Of a stretch of DNA of 64,000 nt, positions 33,974-42,661 are shown one piece after another. Every line of letters starts with the position of its first letter. The first letter of the stretch is position 1. The notes below the pieces were generated by a model. It worked only from the letters and a program-made list of their open reading frames with translations. It had not been told where the DNA came from and searched no databases. This DNA comes from Escherichia coli (GTDB lineage: Bacteria; Pseudomonadota; Gammaproteobacteria; Enterobacterales; Enterobacteriaceae), in NCBI RefSeq assembly GCF_036503815.1, contig NZ_AP027764.1, positions 1,550,001-1,614,000 on the forward strand, written 5' to 3'. The position numbers and the translations under genes were made by a program.

Positions 33974-34965
33974 CGAACCAGCCAGACCAGCATCAGGATT
34001 ATCGCGACTAATAGTATCCACAGCGCGGGACGCGTTGCCATGTTTTGCAACGTGTCCATCATCGGTGGAAAAGGATTAAGCAGCGGTTGCATATCACGCG
34101 GATCAATCCCTTTAACCCGCCGTTGATAAAGCTGATTAAGGATATCCTCAGCCTGGGCTGAAGAAAGCGATGATTGCGCAGAAAGGCCATATTTTTGCTG
34201 GATATATGCCGATAACGCCGCCAGTTCACTGGCGTCTAAAGGTTGTTTCAGCGCCATCTGTAGTGATTCCAGCGTCGGCGTATTTTGCTGGCTTAGCGTC
34301 TGACGCGCCTGCAACCAGGTCACCAGATGGTTAAACAGTTTCGCTGGAATTAACTCACCATCTTTCACCCCGGAAAGTTCCAGCATCGATTGCCAGATCT
34401 GCTTGCTGGGTTCTCCCGTTGCCGCCGCAAGTTTGGTAACCAGCTGTTTGAGCGTATTGTGCTCCGCCGGTAATAACGGACGGTCGGTCGCCTCGCGCTG
34501 CTGCGGTTGCGGGATAACCATCTTCCCTTCCTGCAACAGGGTGAGAATGGTTTTTAATTGCTCCGGTGAGAGCTGATTCAGTGGCGTCTGACCAAAGTTA
34601 TGACGAATATAATCCGTGACCGCCTGACGATTATTCCCCAGACGTAAATACTCACCCAATTGGGCTAAAAGCTGGCGGGCAGAATGGCTTTTTTGCGCGG
34701 TCAGCAAACGTTGCGCCAGATTATGCTCTGCGGCGGGAAAGTGACGCGAAAGCAGCGGCGAATCTCCCGACAGGCCAATATCATGCCTGATACCCGCCCA
34801 CAGTTCTGCTCTTTGCTGTTGCGTCAGCGAAGTCACTTTCGTCATTAAGCTTTCCAGCGAAGTACGTTGCTGACTGGATAAAGGCTGATTGCCCGCGCCA
34901 GACGGCAGGTTATCTCCCTGACCTGGTGGTTGCCCAGGAGGAGGGCCGGAAATAGGTTGTATCAT
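33970..34965 (-). CDS. flk: Flagellar assembly checkpoint protein Flk (RflH)
   Basis: Inner-membrane-anchored cytoplasmic protein, 331 residues, which in enteric bacteria couples hook/ring assembly to the switch in flagellar export. The N-terminus is Pro/Gly/Gln-rich (GPPPGQPPGQGDN). The middle part is helical and Gln-rich. A single C-terminal membrane segment (ALWILLVAIILMLVWLVR) ends the protein, as expected for a tail-anchored product. It is encoded divergently from pdxB and convergently with yfcJ. Function follows from Salmonella work; nothing in the sequence shows a catalytic activity. Confidence 0.92.
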   Translation of the reverse strand: MIQPISGPPPGQPPGQGDNLPSGAGNQPLSSQQRTSLESLMTKVTSLTQQQRAELWAGIRHDIGLSGDSPLLSRHFPAAEHNLAQRLLTAQKSHSARQLLAQLGEYLRLGNNRQAVTDYIRHNFGQTPLNQLSPEQLKTILTLLQEGKMVIPQPQQREATDRPLLPAEHNTLKQLVTKLAAATGEPSKQIWQSMLELSGVKDGELIPAKLFNHLVTWLQARQTLSQQNTPTLESLQMALKQPLDASELAALSAYIQQKYGLSAQSSLSSAQAEDILNQLYQRRVKGIDPRDMQPLLNPFPPMMDTLQNMATRPALWILLVAIILMLVWLVR

Positions 34966-35063
34966 TACGTATCCTTATACCTGAAATCATCGCAAGTATG
35001 CCTGGCCGCGAGATTATGGCACACTTGTCCGGTTAACTCTCGTCTCATACAGGTAACACAAAC

Positions 35064-36200
35064 GTGAAAATCCTTGTTGATGAAAATATGCCTTATGCCC
35101 GCGACTTATTTAGCCGTTTGGGTGAGGTGACTGCGGTTCCGGGGCGTCCAATCCCAGTAGCTCAACTGGCAGACGCGGATGCGCTGATGGTGCGTTCGGT
35201 CACCAAAGTGAATGAATCTTTGCTGGCAGGAAAACCCATTAAATTTGTTGGCACTGCCACAGCGGGGACCGACCATGTCGATGAAGCATGGTTAAAGCAG
35301 GCGGGAATTGGTTTTTCCGCAGCACCTGGCTGTAATGCGATTGCGGTGGTGGAATATGTTTTCTCCTCACTGCTGATGCTTGCTGAACGCGATGGATTTT
35401 CACTGCATGAGCGTACCGTGGGGATTGTGGGCGTTGGTAACGTTGGTCGGCGTTTACAGGCGCGACTGGAAGCGCTGGGGATTACAACCTTGCTTTGCGA
35501 TCCGCCGCGTGCCGATCGTGGGGATGAGGGCGATTTCCGTTCGTTGGATGAATTAGTCCAGCATGCGGATATCCTGACATTCCATACGCCACTCTTTAAA
35601 GACGGACCGTACAAAACGCTGCATCTGGCGGACGAAAAACTGATTCGTAACCTGAAGCCGGGAGCGATCTTGATTAACGCCTGCCGTGGCGCAGTCGTCG
35701 ATAATACTGCCCTGTTGACCTGTCTGAATGAAGGTCAGAAGTTAAGCGTAGTGCTGGATGTCTGGGAAGGCGAACCGGAACTCAACGTAGAATTGCTGAA
35801 AAAAGTGGATATCGGCACGCCGCATATTGCGGGCTACACCCTCGAAGGTAAAGCCCGTGGCACTACGCAAGTATTTGAAGCGTATAGCAAGTTTATTGGG
35901 CATGAGCAACACGTTGCGCTTGATACGTTGCTACCCGCGCCAGAGTTTGGCCGTATTACACTGCATGGTCCGCTCGATCAACCGACGCTGAAAAGGCTGG
36001 TGCATTTGGTGTATGATGTGCGCCGCGATGACGCACCGCTGCGTAAAGTCGCCGGGATACCGGGTGAGTTCGATAAACTGCGCAAAAACTATCTTGAGCG
36101 CCGTGAATGGTCATCTCTGTATGTGATTTGTGATGACGCCAGTGCGGCATCATTGCTGTGTAAACTGGGTTTTAACGCCGTTCATCATCCGGCACGTTAA
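35064..36200 (+). CDS. pdxB: Erythronate-4-phosphate dehydrogenase
   Basis: NAD-dependent 2-hydroxyacid dehydrogenase, 378 residues, second step of pyridoxal-5'-phosphate synthesis. The Rossmann loop GIVGVGNVGRRL begins near residue 118. The catalytic Arg is in INACRGAVVD, the Glu in VWEGEP and the His in GTPHIAGYT. A family-specific C-terminal dimerisation domain follows. It is the first gene of the co-directional run pdxB-usg-truA-dedA-accD-folC-dedD-cvpA-purF. The ATG was not moved. Confidence 0.97.
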   Translation: MKILVDENMPYARDLFSRLGEVTAVPGRPIPVAQLADADALMVRSVTKVNESLLAGKPIKFVGTATAGTDHVDEAWLKQAGIGFSAAPGCNAIAVVEYVFSSLLMLAERDGFSLHERTVGIVGVGNVGRRLQARLEALGITTLLCDPPRADRGDEGDFRSLDELVQHADILTFHTPLFKDGPYKTLHLADEKLIRNLKPGAILINACRGAVVDNTALLTCLNEGQKLSVVLDVWEGEPELNVELLKKVDIGTPHIAGYTLEGKARGTTQVFEAYSKFIGHEQHVALDTLLPAPEFGRITLHGPLDQPTLKRLVHLVYDVRRDDAPLRKVAGIPGEFDKLRKNYLERREWSSLYVICDDASAASLLCKLGFNAVHHPAR

Positions 36201-36265
36201 TCTCTTCTTCATGCTCTCTGCTGTAATATTGGCAGGGAGCTTTGCTATTTCTGGAGTAAACCACC

Positions 36266-37279
36266 ATGTCTGAAGGCTGGAACATTGCCGTCCTGGGCGC
36301 AACTGGCGCTGTGGGCGAAGCCCTGCTTGAAACGCTGGCTGAACGTCAGTTCCCGGTTGGGGAAATTTATGCACTGGCACGTAACGAAAGTGCAGGCGAA
36401 CAACTGCGCTTTGGTGGTAAGACAATCACCGTGCAGGATGCCGCTGAATTCGACTGGACGCAGGCGCAACTGGCGTTTTTTGTCGCAGGCAAAGAAGCTA
36501 CCGCTGCCTGGGTTGAAGAAGCGACCAACTCAGGTTGCCTGGTTATCGACAGCAGCGGATTGTTTGCTCTCGAACCTGACGTACCGCTGGTGGTGCCGGA
36601 AGTTAACCCGTTTGTACTGACCGATTACCGCAACCGAAATGTCATCGCCGTACCGGACAGCCTGACCAGCCAGCTGTTGGCAGCACTGAAACCGTTAATC
36701 GATCAGGGCGGTTTGTCACGTATCAGCGTCACCAGCCTGATTTCTGCCTCCGCCCAGGGTAAAAAAGCGGTCGATGCGTTAGCAGGGCAGAGCGCGAAAC
36801 TGTTGAACGGTATTCCGATTGATGAAGAGGATTTCTTCGGTCGTCAGCTGGCGTTCAACATGCTGCCGTTACTGCCGGATAGCGAAGGTAGCGTGCGTGA
36901 AGAACGTCGTATCGTTGACGAAGTACGCAAAATCCTGCAAGACGAAGGGCTGATGATTTCGGCAAGCGTCGTCCAGGCACCGGTTTTCTACGGTCATGCC
37001 CAGATGGTCAACTTTGAAGCACTGCGTCCGCTGGCGGCAGAAGAAGCGCGTGATGCGTTTGCCCAGGGCGAAGATATTGTGCTCTCTGAAGAGAACGAAT
37101 TCCCGACGCAGGTGGGGGATGCTTCTGGTACGCCGCATCTTTCCGTTGGCTGCGTACGCAATGACTACGGTATGCCGGAGCAAGTCCAGTTCTGGTCAGT
37201 GGCCGATAATGTTCGCTTTGGCGGCGCGCTGATGGCAGTAAAAATCGCCGAGAAACTGGTGCAGGAGTATCTGTACTAA
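36266..37279 (+). CDS. usg: Semialdehyde-dehydrogenase-like protein Usg
   Basis: Paralogue of aspartate-semialdehyde dehydrogenase, 337 residues, of unknown role. The NADP loop GATGAVGEALLETL is at residues 10-23. Where true Asd enzymes have the active-site cysteine in a PNCST motif, this protein has VPDSLTSQ, so the nucleophile is missing and dehydrogenase activity is unlikely (family knowledge plus observation). It overlaps truA by one base (TAATG), so the two are co-translated. Confidence 0.93.
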   Translation: MSEGWNIAVLGATGAVGEALLETLAERQFPVGEIYALARNESAGEQLRFGGKTITVQDAAEFDWTQAQLAFFVAGKEATAAWVEEATNSGCLVIDSSGLFALEPDVPLVVPEVNPFVLTDYRNRNVIAVPDSLTSQLLAALKPLIDQGGLSRISVTSLISASAQGKKAVDALAGQSAKLLNGIPIDEEDFFGRQLAFNMLPLLPDSEGSVREERRIVDEVRKILQDEGLMISASVVQAPVFYGHAQMVNFEALRPLAAEEARDAFAQGEDIVLSEENEFPTQVGDASGTPHLSVGCVRNDYGMPEQVQFWSVADNVRFGGALMAVKIAEKLVQEYLY

Positions 37280-38091
37280 TGTCCGACCAGCAACAACCGC
37301 CAGTTTACAAAATTGCGCTGGGCATTGAGTACGACGGCAGTAAGTATTACGGCTGGCAACGGCAGAACGAAGTACGCAGTGTGCAGGAGAAACTGGAAAA
37401 GGCACTCTCTCAGGTGGCGAACGAACCGATCACCGTCTTCTGCGCCGGGCGTACCGACGCAGGCGTACACGGTACAGGGCAGGTTGTGCATTTCGAAACT
37501 ACCGCGCAGCGTAAAGACGCTGCGTGGACGTTGGGCGTAAATGCGAATTTACCTGGTGACATCGCCGTGCGTTGGGTTAAAGCTGTACCTGATGATTTTC
37601 ATGCCCGATTTAGCGCCACGGCTCGCCGTTATCGCTACATCATCTACAATCATCGGCTGCGTCCGGCAGTGCTGAGTAAAGGGGTAACCCATTTTTACGA
37701 ACCGCTGGACGCTGAACGGATGCATCGGGCCGCGCAATGCCTGCTGGGCGAGAATGATTTCACCTCGTTCCGTGCGGTGCAGTGCCAGTCCCGAACCCCG
37801 TGGCGCAATGTTATGCATATTAACGTCACGCGTCACGGTCCTTATGTGGTGGTAGATATCAAAGCAAATGCCTTTGTACATCATATGGTGAGGAATATTG
37901 TCGGCAGCCTGATGGAAGTCGGTGCCAACAACCAGCCGGAGAGCTGGATAGCAGAACTGCTGGCCGCAAAGGACAGAACGCTGGCGGCAGCAACGGCAAA
38001 AGCGGAAGGGCTGTATCTGGTCGCGGTGGATTACCCTGACCGGTTTGATCTTCCAAAACCGCCAATGGGCCCGCTATTTCTGGCGGACTAA
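37279..38091 (+). CDS. truA: tRNA pseudouridine(38-40) synthase
   Basis: Makes pseudouridine at positions 38, 39 and 40 in the anticodon stem-loop of many tRNAs; 270 residues. The catalytic Asp60 is in AGRTDAGVHGTGQVV. Other conserved regions are YDGSKYYGWQRQ near the N-terminus and FVHHMVRNIVG near residue 198. Its start is embedded in the usg stop. dedA follows after 82 bp. Confidence 0.97.
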   Translation: MSDQQQPPVYKIALGIEYDGSKYYGWQRQNEVRSVQEKLEKALSQVANEPITVFCAGRTDAGVHGTGQVVHFETTAQRKDAAWTLGVNANLPGDIAVRWVKAVPDDFHARFSATARRYRYIIYNHRLRPAVLSKGVTHFYEPLDAERMHRAAQCLLGENDFTSFRAVQCQSRTPWRNVMHINVTRHGPYVVVDIKANAFVHHMVRNIVGSLMEVGANNQPESWIAELLAAKDRTLAAATAKAEGLYLVAVDYPDRFDLPKPPMGPLFLAD

Positions 38092-38173
38092 CGAGAATAA
38101 AGCTCGGAAAATTTCAGGCTGTAGCCAACGTAGTTACGGCCTGAGAGATAACGAGTACAAGGCATAGGCAAAT

Positions 38174-38833
38174 ATGGACCTGATTTATTTCCTCATCGAT
38201 TTTATCCTGCACATTGACGTGCATCTGGCAGAACTGGTCGCAGAGTACGGCGTCTGGGTTTATGCCATCCTGTTTTTGATTTTGTTCTGTGAAACCGGTC
38301 TGGTGGTAACGCCGTTCTTACCGGGAGATTCGCTGCTGTTTGTTGCAGGGGCACTGGCCTCGCTTGAAACCAACGATCTCAATGTTCATATGATGGTGGT
38401 ACTGATGTTAATTGCCGCGATTGTTGGTGATGCGGTCAACTACACCATAGGACGGTTGTTCGGTGAGAAATTATTCAGTAATCCAAACTCGAAAATTTTT
38501 CGTCGTAGCTATCTCGACAAAACTCATCAGTTTTATGAAAAACACGGCGGCAAAACCATTATTCTCGCCCGTTTTGTGCCAATCGTCAGAACGTTTGCCC
38601 CCTTTGTCGCAGGGATGGGCCACATGTCGTACCGTCATTTCGCTGCCTATAACGTGATCGGCGCACTGTTGTGGGTACTGCTTTTTACCTACGCAGGCTA
38701 TTTCTTCGGTACAATTCCGATGGTTCAGGATAACCTTAAGCTGCTGATCGTCGGGATTATTGTGGTTTCCATTTTGCCGGGCGTCATCGAAATTATCCGT
38801 CACAAACGCGCTGCGGCACGCGCCGCAAAATAA
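38174..38833 (+). CDS. dedA: DedA family membrane protein
   Basis: Inner-membrane protein of the DedA/VTT (SNARE-associated) family, 219 residues. Family members are needed for envelope homeostasis, and some recycle undecaprenyl phosphate or other lipids across the membrane. Seen here: a long N-terminal hydrophobic stretch, the conserved FLPGDSLLFVAG, the G-x-x-x-G/R region GRLFGEKLF, and ILARFVPIVRTFAPFVAGMGHM with the conserved arginines. It ends with a lysine/arginine-rich tail. E. coli has several redundant members. Confidence 0.95.
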   Translation: MDLIYFLIDFILHIDVHLAELVAEYGVWVYAILFLILFCETGLVVTPFLPGDSLLFVAGALASLETNDLNVHMMVVLMLIAAIVGDAVNYTIGRLFGEKLFSNPNSKIFRRSYLDKTHQFYEKHGGKTIILARFVPIVRTFAPFVAGMGHMSYRHFAAYNVIGALLWVLLFTYAGYFFGTIPMVQDNLKLLIVGIIVVSILPGVIEIIRHKRAAARAAK

Positions 38834-38988
38834 AAAGTAACTCCGCGGTTCGACCACTTTTTTATCCAAAGTTTCGGGCTGTTATGTTTTAATGTGCAAC
38901 ATTCATGGTCTGTTGGGGGCAAAAATGGCATTATGCGTCCCCAAAGATAAAACTGGCATCGAACCAGGTTCAGACAGAAAGGTCCCTA

Positions 38989-39903
38989 ATGAGCTGGATT
39001 GAACGAATTAAAAGCAACATTACTCCCACCCGCAAGGCGAGCATTCCTGAAGGGGTGTGGACTAAGTGTGATAGCTGCGGTCAGGTTTTATACCGCGCTG
39101 AGCTGGAACGTAATCTTGAGGTCTGTCCGAAGTGTGACCATCACATGCGTATGACAGCGCGTAATCGCCTGCATAGCCTGTTAGATGAAGGAAGCCTTGT
39201 GGAGTTGGGTAGCGAGCTTGAGCCGAAAGATGTGCTGAAGTTTCGTGACTCCAAGAAATATAAAGACCGTCTGGCATCTGCGCAGAAAGAAACCGGCGAA
39301 AAAGATGCGCTGGTGGTGATGAAAGGCACCCTGTATGGAATGCCGGTTGTCGCTGCGGCATTCGAGTTCGCCTTTATGGGCGGTTCCATGGGGTCTGTGG
39401 TAGGTGCACGTTTCGTACGTGCCGTTGAGCAGGCGCTGGAAGATAACTGCCCGCTGATCTGCTTCTCCGCCTCTGGTGGCGCACGTATGCAGGAAGCACT
39501 GATGTCGCTGATGCAGATGGCGAAAACCTCTGCGGCACTGGCAAAAATGCAGGAGCGCGGCTTGCCGTACATCTCCGTGCTGACCGACCCGACCATGGGC
39601 GGTGTTTCTGCAAGTTTCGCCATGCTGGGCGATCTCAATATTGCTGAACCGAAAGCGTTAATCGGCTTTGCCGGTCCGCGTGTTATCGAACAGACCGTTC
39701 GCGAAAAACTGCCGCCAGGATTCCAGCGCAGTGAATTCCTGATCGAGAAAGGCGCCATCGACATGATCGTCCGTCGTCCGGAAATGCGCCTGAAACTGGC
39801 GAGCATTCTGGCGAAGTTGATGAATCTGCCAGCGCCGAATCCTGAAGCGCCGCGTGAAGGCGTAGTGGTGCCACCGGTACCGGATCAGGAACCTGAGGCC
39901 TGA
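38989..39903 (+). CDS. accD: Acetyl-CoA carboxylase, carboxyltransferase beta subunit
   Basis: Zinc-binding beta subunit of the carboxyltransferase that, with AccA, forms malonyl-CoA for fatty-acid synthesis; 304 residues. The N-terminal C4 zinc ribbon (CDSCGQ and CPKCDHH, about residues 27-52) is intact and binds mRNA and substrate. The crotonase-like core has [23 protein letters not shown] and [12 protein letters not shown]. The start at MSWIERI is supported by GAAAGG upstream. A longer in-frame ORF starting 28 codons earlier lacks a ribosome site and family match. A terminator follows. Confidence 0.97.
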
Positions 39904-39911
39904 TAACTGAT

Positions 39912-39940
39912 AAGGGCAGGGCCACTGGCTCTGCCCTTTT
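39912..39940 (+). terminator. Terminator after accD
   Basis: AAGGGCAG...CTGCCCTT with a short paired loop, then TTTT. Confidence 0.75.
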
Positions 39941-39972
39941 GCTATTCTCACCGTAACGAATCAGCGGATACC

Positions 39973-41241
39973 ATGATTATCAAACGCACTCCTCAAGCCG
40001 CGTCGCCTCTGGCTTCGTGGCTTTCTTATCTGGAAAACCTGCACAGTAAAACTATCGATCTTGGCCTTGAGCGCGTAAGCCAGGTCGCGGCACGTCTTGG
40101 CGTTCTGAAACCAGCGCCATTTGTATTTACCGTTGCGGGTACGAATGGCAAAGGCACCACCTGCCGTACGCTGGAGTCGATTCTGATGGCGGCAGGGTAC
40201 AAAGTGGGCGTCTACAGTTCGCCGCATCTGGTGCGTTATACCGAGCGCGTTCGTGTGCAGGGCCAGGAATTGCCGGAATCGGCCCACACAGCCTCTTTTG
40301 CGGAGATTGAATCGGCACGCGGTGATATTTCCCTGACCTATTTCGAGTACGGTACGCTGTCGGCGTTGTGGCTGTTCAAACAGGCACAACTTGACGTGGT
40401 GATTCTGGAAGTAGGGCTGGGCGGACGTCTGGATGCAACCAATATTGTCGATGCCGATGTCGCGGTAGTAACCAGCATTGCGCTGGATCATACCGACTGG
40501 TTGGGGCCAGATCGCGAAAGCATTGGTCGTGAGAAAGCAGGGATTTTCCGCAATGAAAAACCGGCAATTGTCGGAGAGCCTGAAATGCCTTCTACCATTG
40601 CTGATGTGGCGCAGGAAAAAGGCGCACTGCTACAACGTCGGGGCGTTGAGTGGAACTATTCCGTCACCGATCATGACTGGACGTTTAGCGATGCTCACGG
40701 CACGCTGGAAAATCTGCCGTTGCCGCTTGTCCCGCAACCGAATGCCGCAACGGCGCTGGCGGCACTGCGTGCCAGCGGGCTGGAGGTCAGTGAAAATGCC
40801 ATTCGCGACGGGATTGCCAGCGCAATTTTGCCGGGACGTTTCCAGATTGTGAGCGAGTCGCCACGCGTTATTTTTGATGTCGCGCATAATCCACATGCGG
40901 CGGAATATCTCACCGGGCGTATGAAAGCGCTACCGAAAAACGGGCGCGTGCTGGCGGTTATCGGTATGCTACATGATAAAGATATTGCCGGAACTCTGGC
41001 CTGGTTGAAAAGCGTGGTTGATGACTGGTATTGTGCGCCACTGGAAGGGCCGCGCGGTGCCACGGCAGAACAACTGCTTGAGCATTTGGGTAACGGCAAA
41101 TCATTTGATAGCGTGGCGCAGGCATGGGATGCCGCAATGGCGGACGCTAAAGCGGAAGATACCGTGCTGGTGTGTGGTTCGTTCCACACGGTCGCACATG
41201 TCATGGAAGTGATTGACGCGAGGAGAAGCGGTGGCAAGTAA
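39973..41241 (+). CDS. folC: Bifunctional dihydrofolate synthase / folylpolyglutamate synthase
   Basis: ATP-dependent ligase, 422 residues, that adds glutamate to dihydropteroate and later to tetrahydrofolates. The Mur-ligase-like P-loop TVAGTNGKGTTC is near residue 50. The motifs YSSPHLVRYTERV, EVGLGGRLDATNI, SIALDHTDWLG and FDVAHNPHA follow. Its end overlaps the start of dedD by 11 bases in another frame. Its position behind accD matches the conserved gene order. Confidence 0.97.
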   Translation: MIIKRTPQAASPLASWLSYLENLHSKTIDLGLERVSQVAARLGVLKPAPFVFTVAGTNGKGTTCRTLESILMAAGYKVGVYSSPHLVRYTERVRVQGQELPESAHTASFAEIESARGDISLTYFEYGTLSALWLFKQAQLDVVILEVGLGGRLDATNIVDADVAVVTSIALDHTDWLGPDRESIGREKAGIFRNEKPAIVGEPEMPSTIADVAQEKGALLQRRGVEWNYSVTDHDWTFSDAHGTLENLPLPLVPQPNAATALAALRASGLEVSENAIRDGIASAILPGRFQIVSESPRVIFDVAHNPHAAEYLTGRMKALPKNGRVLAVIGMLHDKDIAGTLAWLKSVVDDWYCAPLEGPRGATAEQLLEHLGNGKSFDSVAQAWDAAMADAKAEDTVLVCGSFHTVAHVMEVIDARRSGGK

Positions 41242-41893
41242 GTTTCAGAATCGGTTAGTGGGTACGATCGTGCTGGTGGCGCTGGGGGTGATTGTACTTC
41301 CAGGGTTGCTGGACGGGCAGAAAAAACATTATCAGGATGAGTTCGCGGCTATCCCGCTGGTGCCAAAAGCGGGCGATCGCGATGAGCCTGATATGATGCC
41401 AGCCGCCACCCAGGCGCTGCCGACGCAGCCGCCGGAAGGCGCAGCGGAAGAGGTACGGGCAGGTGATGCCGTAGCACCGTCGCTCGATCCGGCCATTATT
41501 GCAGCCAATAACACCGAGTTTGAACCGGAACCTGCACCGGTCGCCCCACCGAAGCCGAAACCGGTGGAGCCGCTTAAGCCAAAGGTTGAAGCACCACCTG
41601 CGCCGAAGCCAGAACCGAAGCCGGTCGTGGAAGAAAAAGCAGCGCCAACGGGTAAAGCTTATGTTGTGCAACTGGGCGCGCTGAAAAATGCCGATAAAGT
41701 GAATGAGATTGTCGGTAAGCTGCGCGGTGCCGGTTATCGGGTTTATACGTCGCCATCCACGCCGGTGCAGGGTAAAATTACCCGTATTCTGGTTGGGCCA
41801 GATGCCTCGAAAGATAAGCTGAAAGGTTCGCTGGGTGAACTCAAGCAGCTTTCTGGCTTAAGTGGCGTGGTGATGGGCTATACACCGAATTAA
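41231..41893 (+). CDS. dedD: Cell-division protein DedD (SPOR domain)
   Basis: Divisome protein, 220 residues, which is recruited to denuded septal peptidoglycan. A short cytoplasmic N-terminus precedes one membrane segment (VGTIVLVALGVIVLPGLL, about 9-27). A long proline-, glutamate- and lysine-rich linker (residues 70-140, many PKP repeats) spans the periplasm, and the SPOR domain (about 145-220) starts with AYVVQLGALKNADKV. The GTG of VASKFQN is used because AGGAG lies just upstream. The frame continues upstream into folC without a ribosome site. Confidence 0.95.
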   Translation: MASKFQNRLVGTIVLVALGVIVLPGLLDGQKKHYQDEFAAIPLVPKAGDRDEPDMMPAATQALPTQPPEGAAEEVRAGDAVAPSLDPAIIAANNTEFEPEPAPVAPPKPKPVEPLKPKVEAPPAPKPEPKPVVEEKAAPTGKAYVVQLGALKNADKVNEIVGKLRGAGYRVYTSPSTPVQGKITRILVGPDASKDKLKGSLGELKQLSGLSGVVMGYTPN

Positions 41894-41936
41894 TACGGTT
41901 TTGCCTGATGCGACGAGGTCTGTGCAGGAGTAGAAC

Positions 41937-41972
<36 letters not shown>

Positions 41973-42064
41973 CGCATTGCCCGATGCCGCAAAGGCATGA
42001 AAAGTCGATGGCGTTGAATATTTTTTCAGCGCCATTTTTATTGATGCGTGGGAAGGAAATCCCT

Positions 42065-42080
42065 ACGCAAACGTTTTCTT
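42065..42080. promoter_or_regulatory. PurR box upstream of cvpA-purF
   Basis: ACGCAAACGTTTTCTT fits the PurR consensus ACGCAAACGTTTTCNT. It is 57 bp before cvpA. PurR control of cvpA-purF-ubiX is established in E. coli. Confidence 0.9.
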
Positions 42081-42136
42081 TTTCTGTTAGAATGCGCCCC
42101 GAACAGGATGACAGGGCGTAAAATCGTGGGACACAT

Positions 42137-42625
42137 ATGGTCTGGATTGATTACGCCATAATCGCGGTGATTGCTTTTTCCTCTCTGGTTAGCCTGATCC
42201 GCGGCTTTGTTCGTGAAACGTTATCGCTGGTGACATGGGGTTGTGCTTTCTTTGTCGCCAGTCATTACTACACTTACCTGTCAGTCTGGTTTACGGGCTT
42301 TGAAGACGAACTGGTTCGAAATGGGATTGCCATCGCGGTACTGTTTATCGCGACACTGATCGTTGGCGCTATCGTGAACTTCGTGATAGGTCAGTTGGTT
42401 GAGAAAACCCACCTGACGGGCACCGATCGGGTGCTGGGCGTCTGTTTCGGTGCGTTGCGCGGTGTGTTGATTGTTGCTGCCATTCTCTTCTTTCTCGACT
42501 CCTTTACCGGGGTGTCGAAAAGCGAAGACTGGAGCAAATCACAGCTGATCCCGCAGTTCAGTTTTATCATCAGATGGTTTTTTGATTATCTGCAAAGCTC
42601 GTCAAGTTTCTTGCCCAGAGCGTAA
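42137..42625 (+). CDS. cvpA: Membrane protein CvpA, required for colicin V production
   Basis: Inner-membrane protein, 162 residues, with about four transmembrane segments. It was first found as needed for colicin V export and is also linked to bile-salt and envelope stress. Seen here: DYAIIAVIAFSSLVSLIRGFVRE at the N-terminus, the conserved arginine-rich loop and the GTDRVLGVCFGALRG segment. It is cotranscribed with purF, which starts 36 bp later, behind a shared PurR box. Confidence 0.95.
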   Translation: MVWIDYAIIAVIAFSSLVSLIRGFVRETLSLVTWGCAFFVASHYYTYLSVWFTGFEDELVRNGIAIAVLFIATLIVGAIVNFVIGQLVEKTHLTGTDRVLGVCFGALRGVLIVAAILFFLDSFTGVSKSEDWSKSQLIPQFSFIIRWFFDYLQSSSSFLPRA

Positions 42626-42661
42626 GTGCTCTGAGATGTGGCTTAACGAGGAAAAAGACGT

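Noticed and set aside
39062..39806. Minus-strand frames of 99 and 221 codons across accD
   Set aside because: They are complementary to a well-supported essential gene, with serine/arginine-rich nonsense composition.
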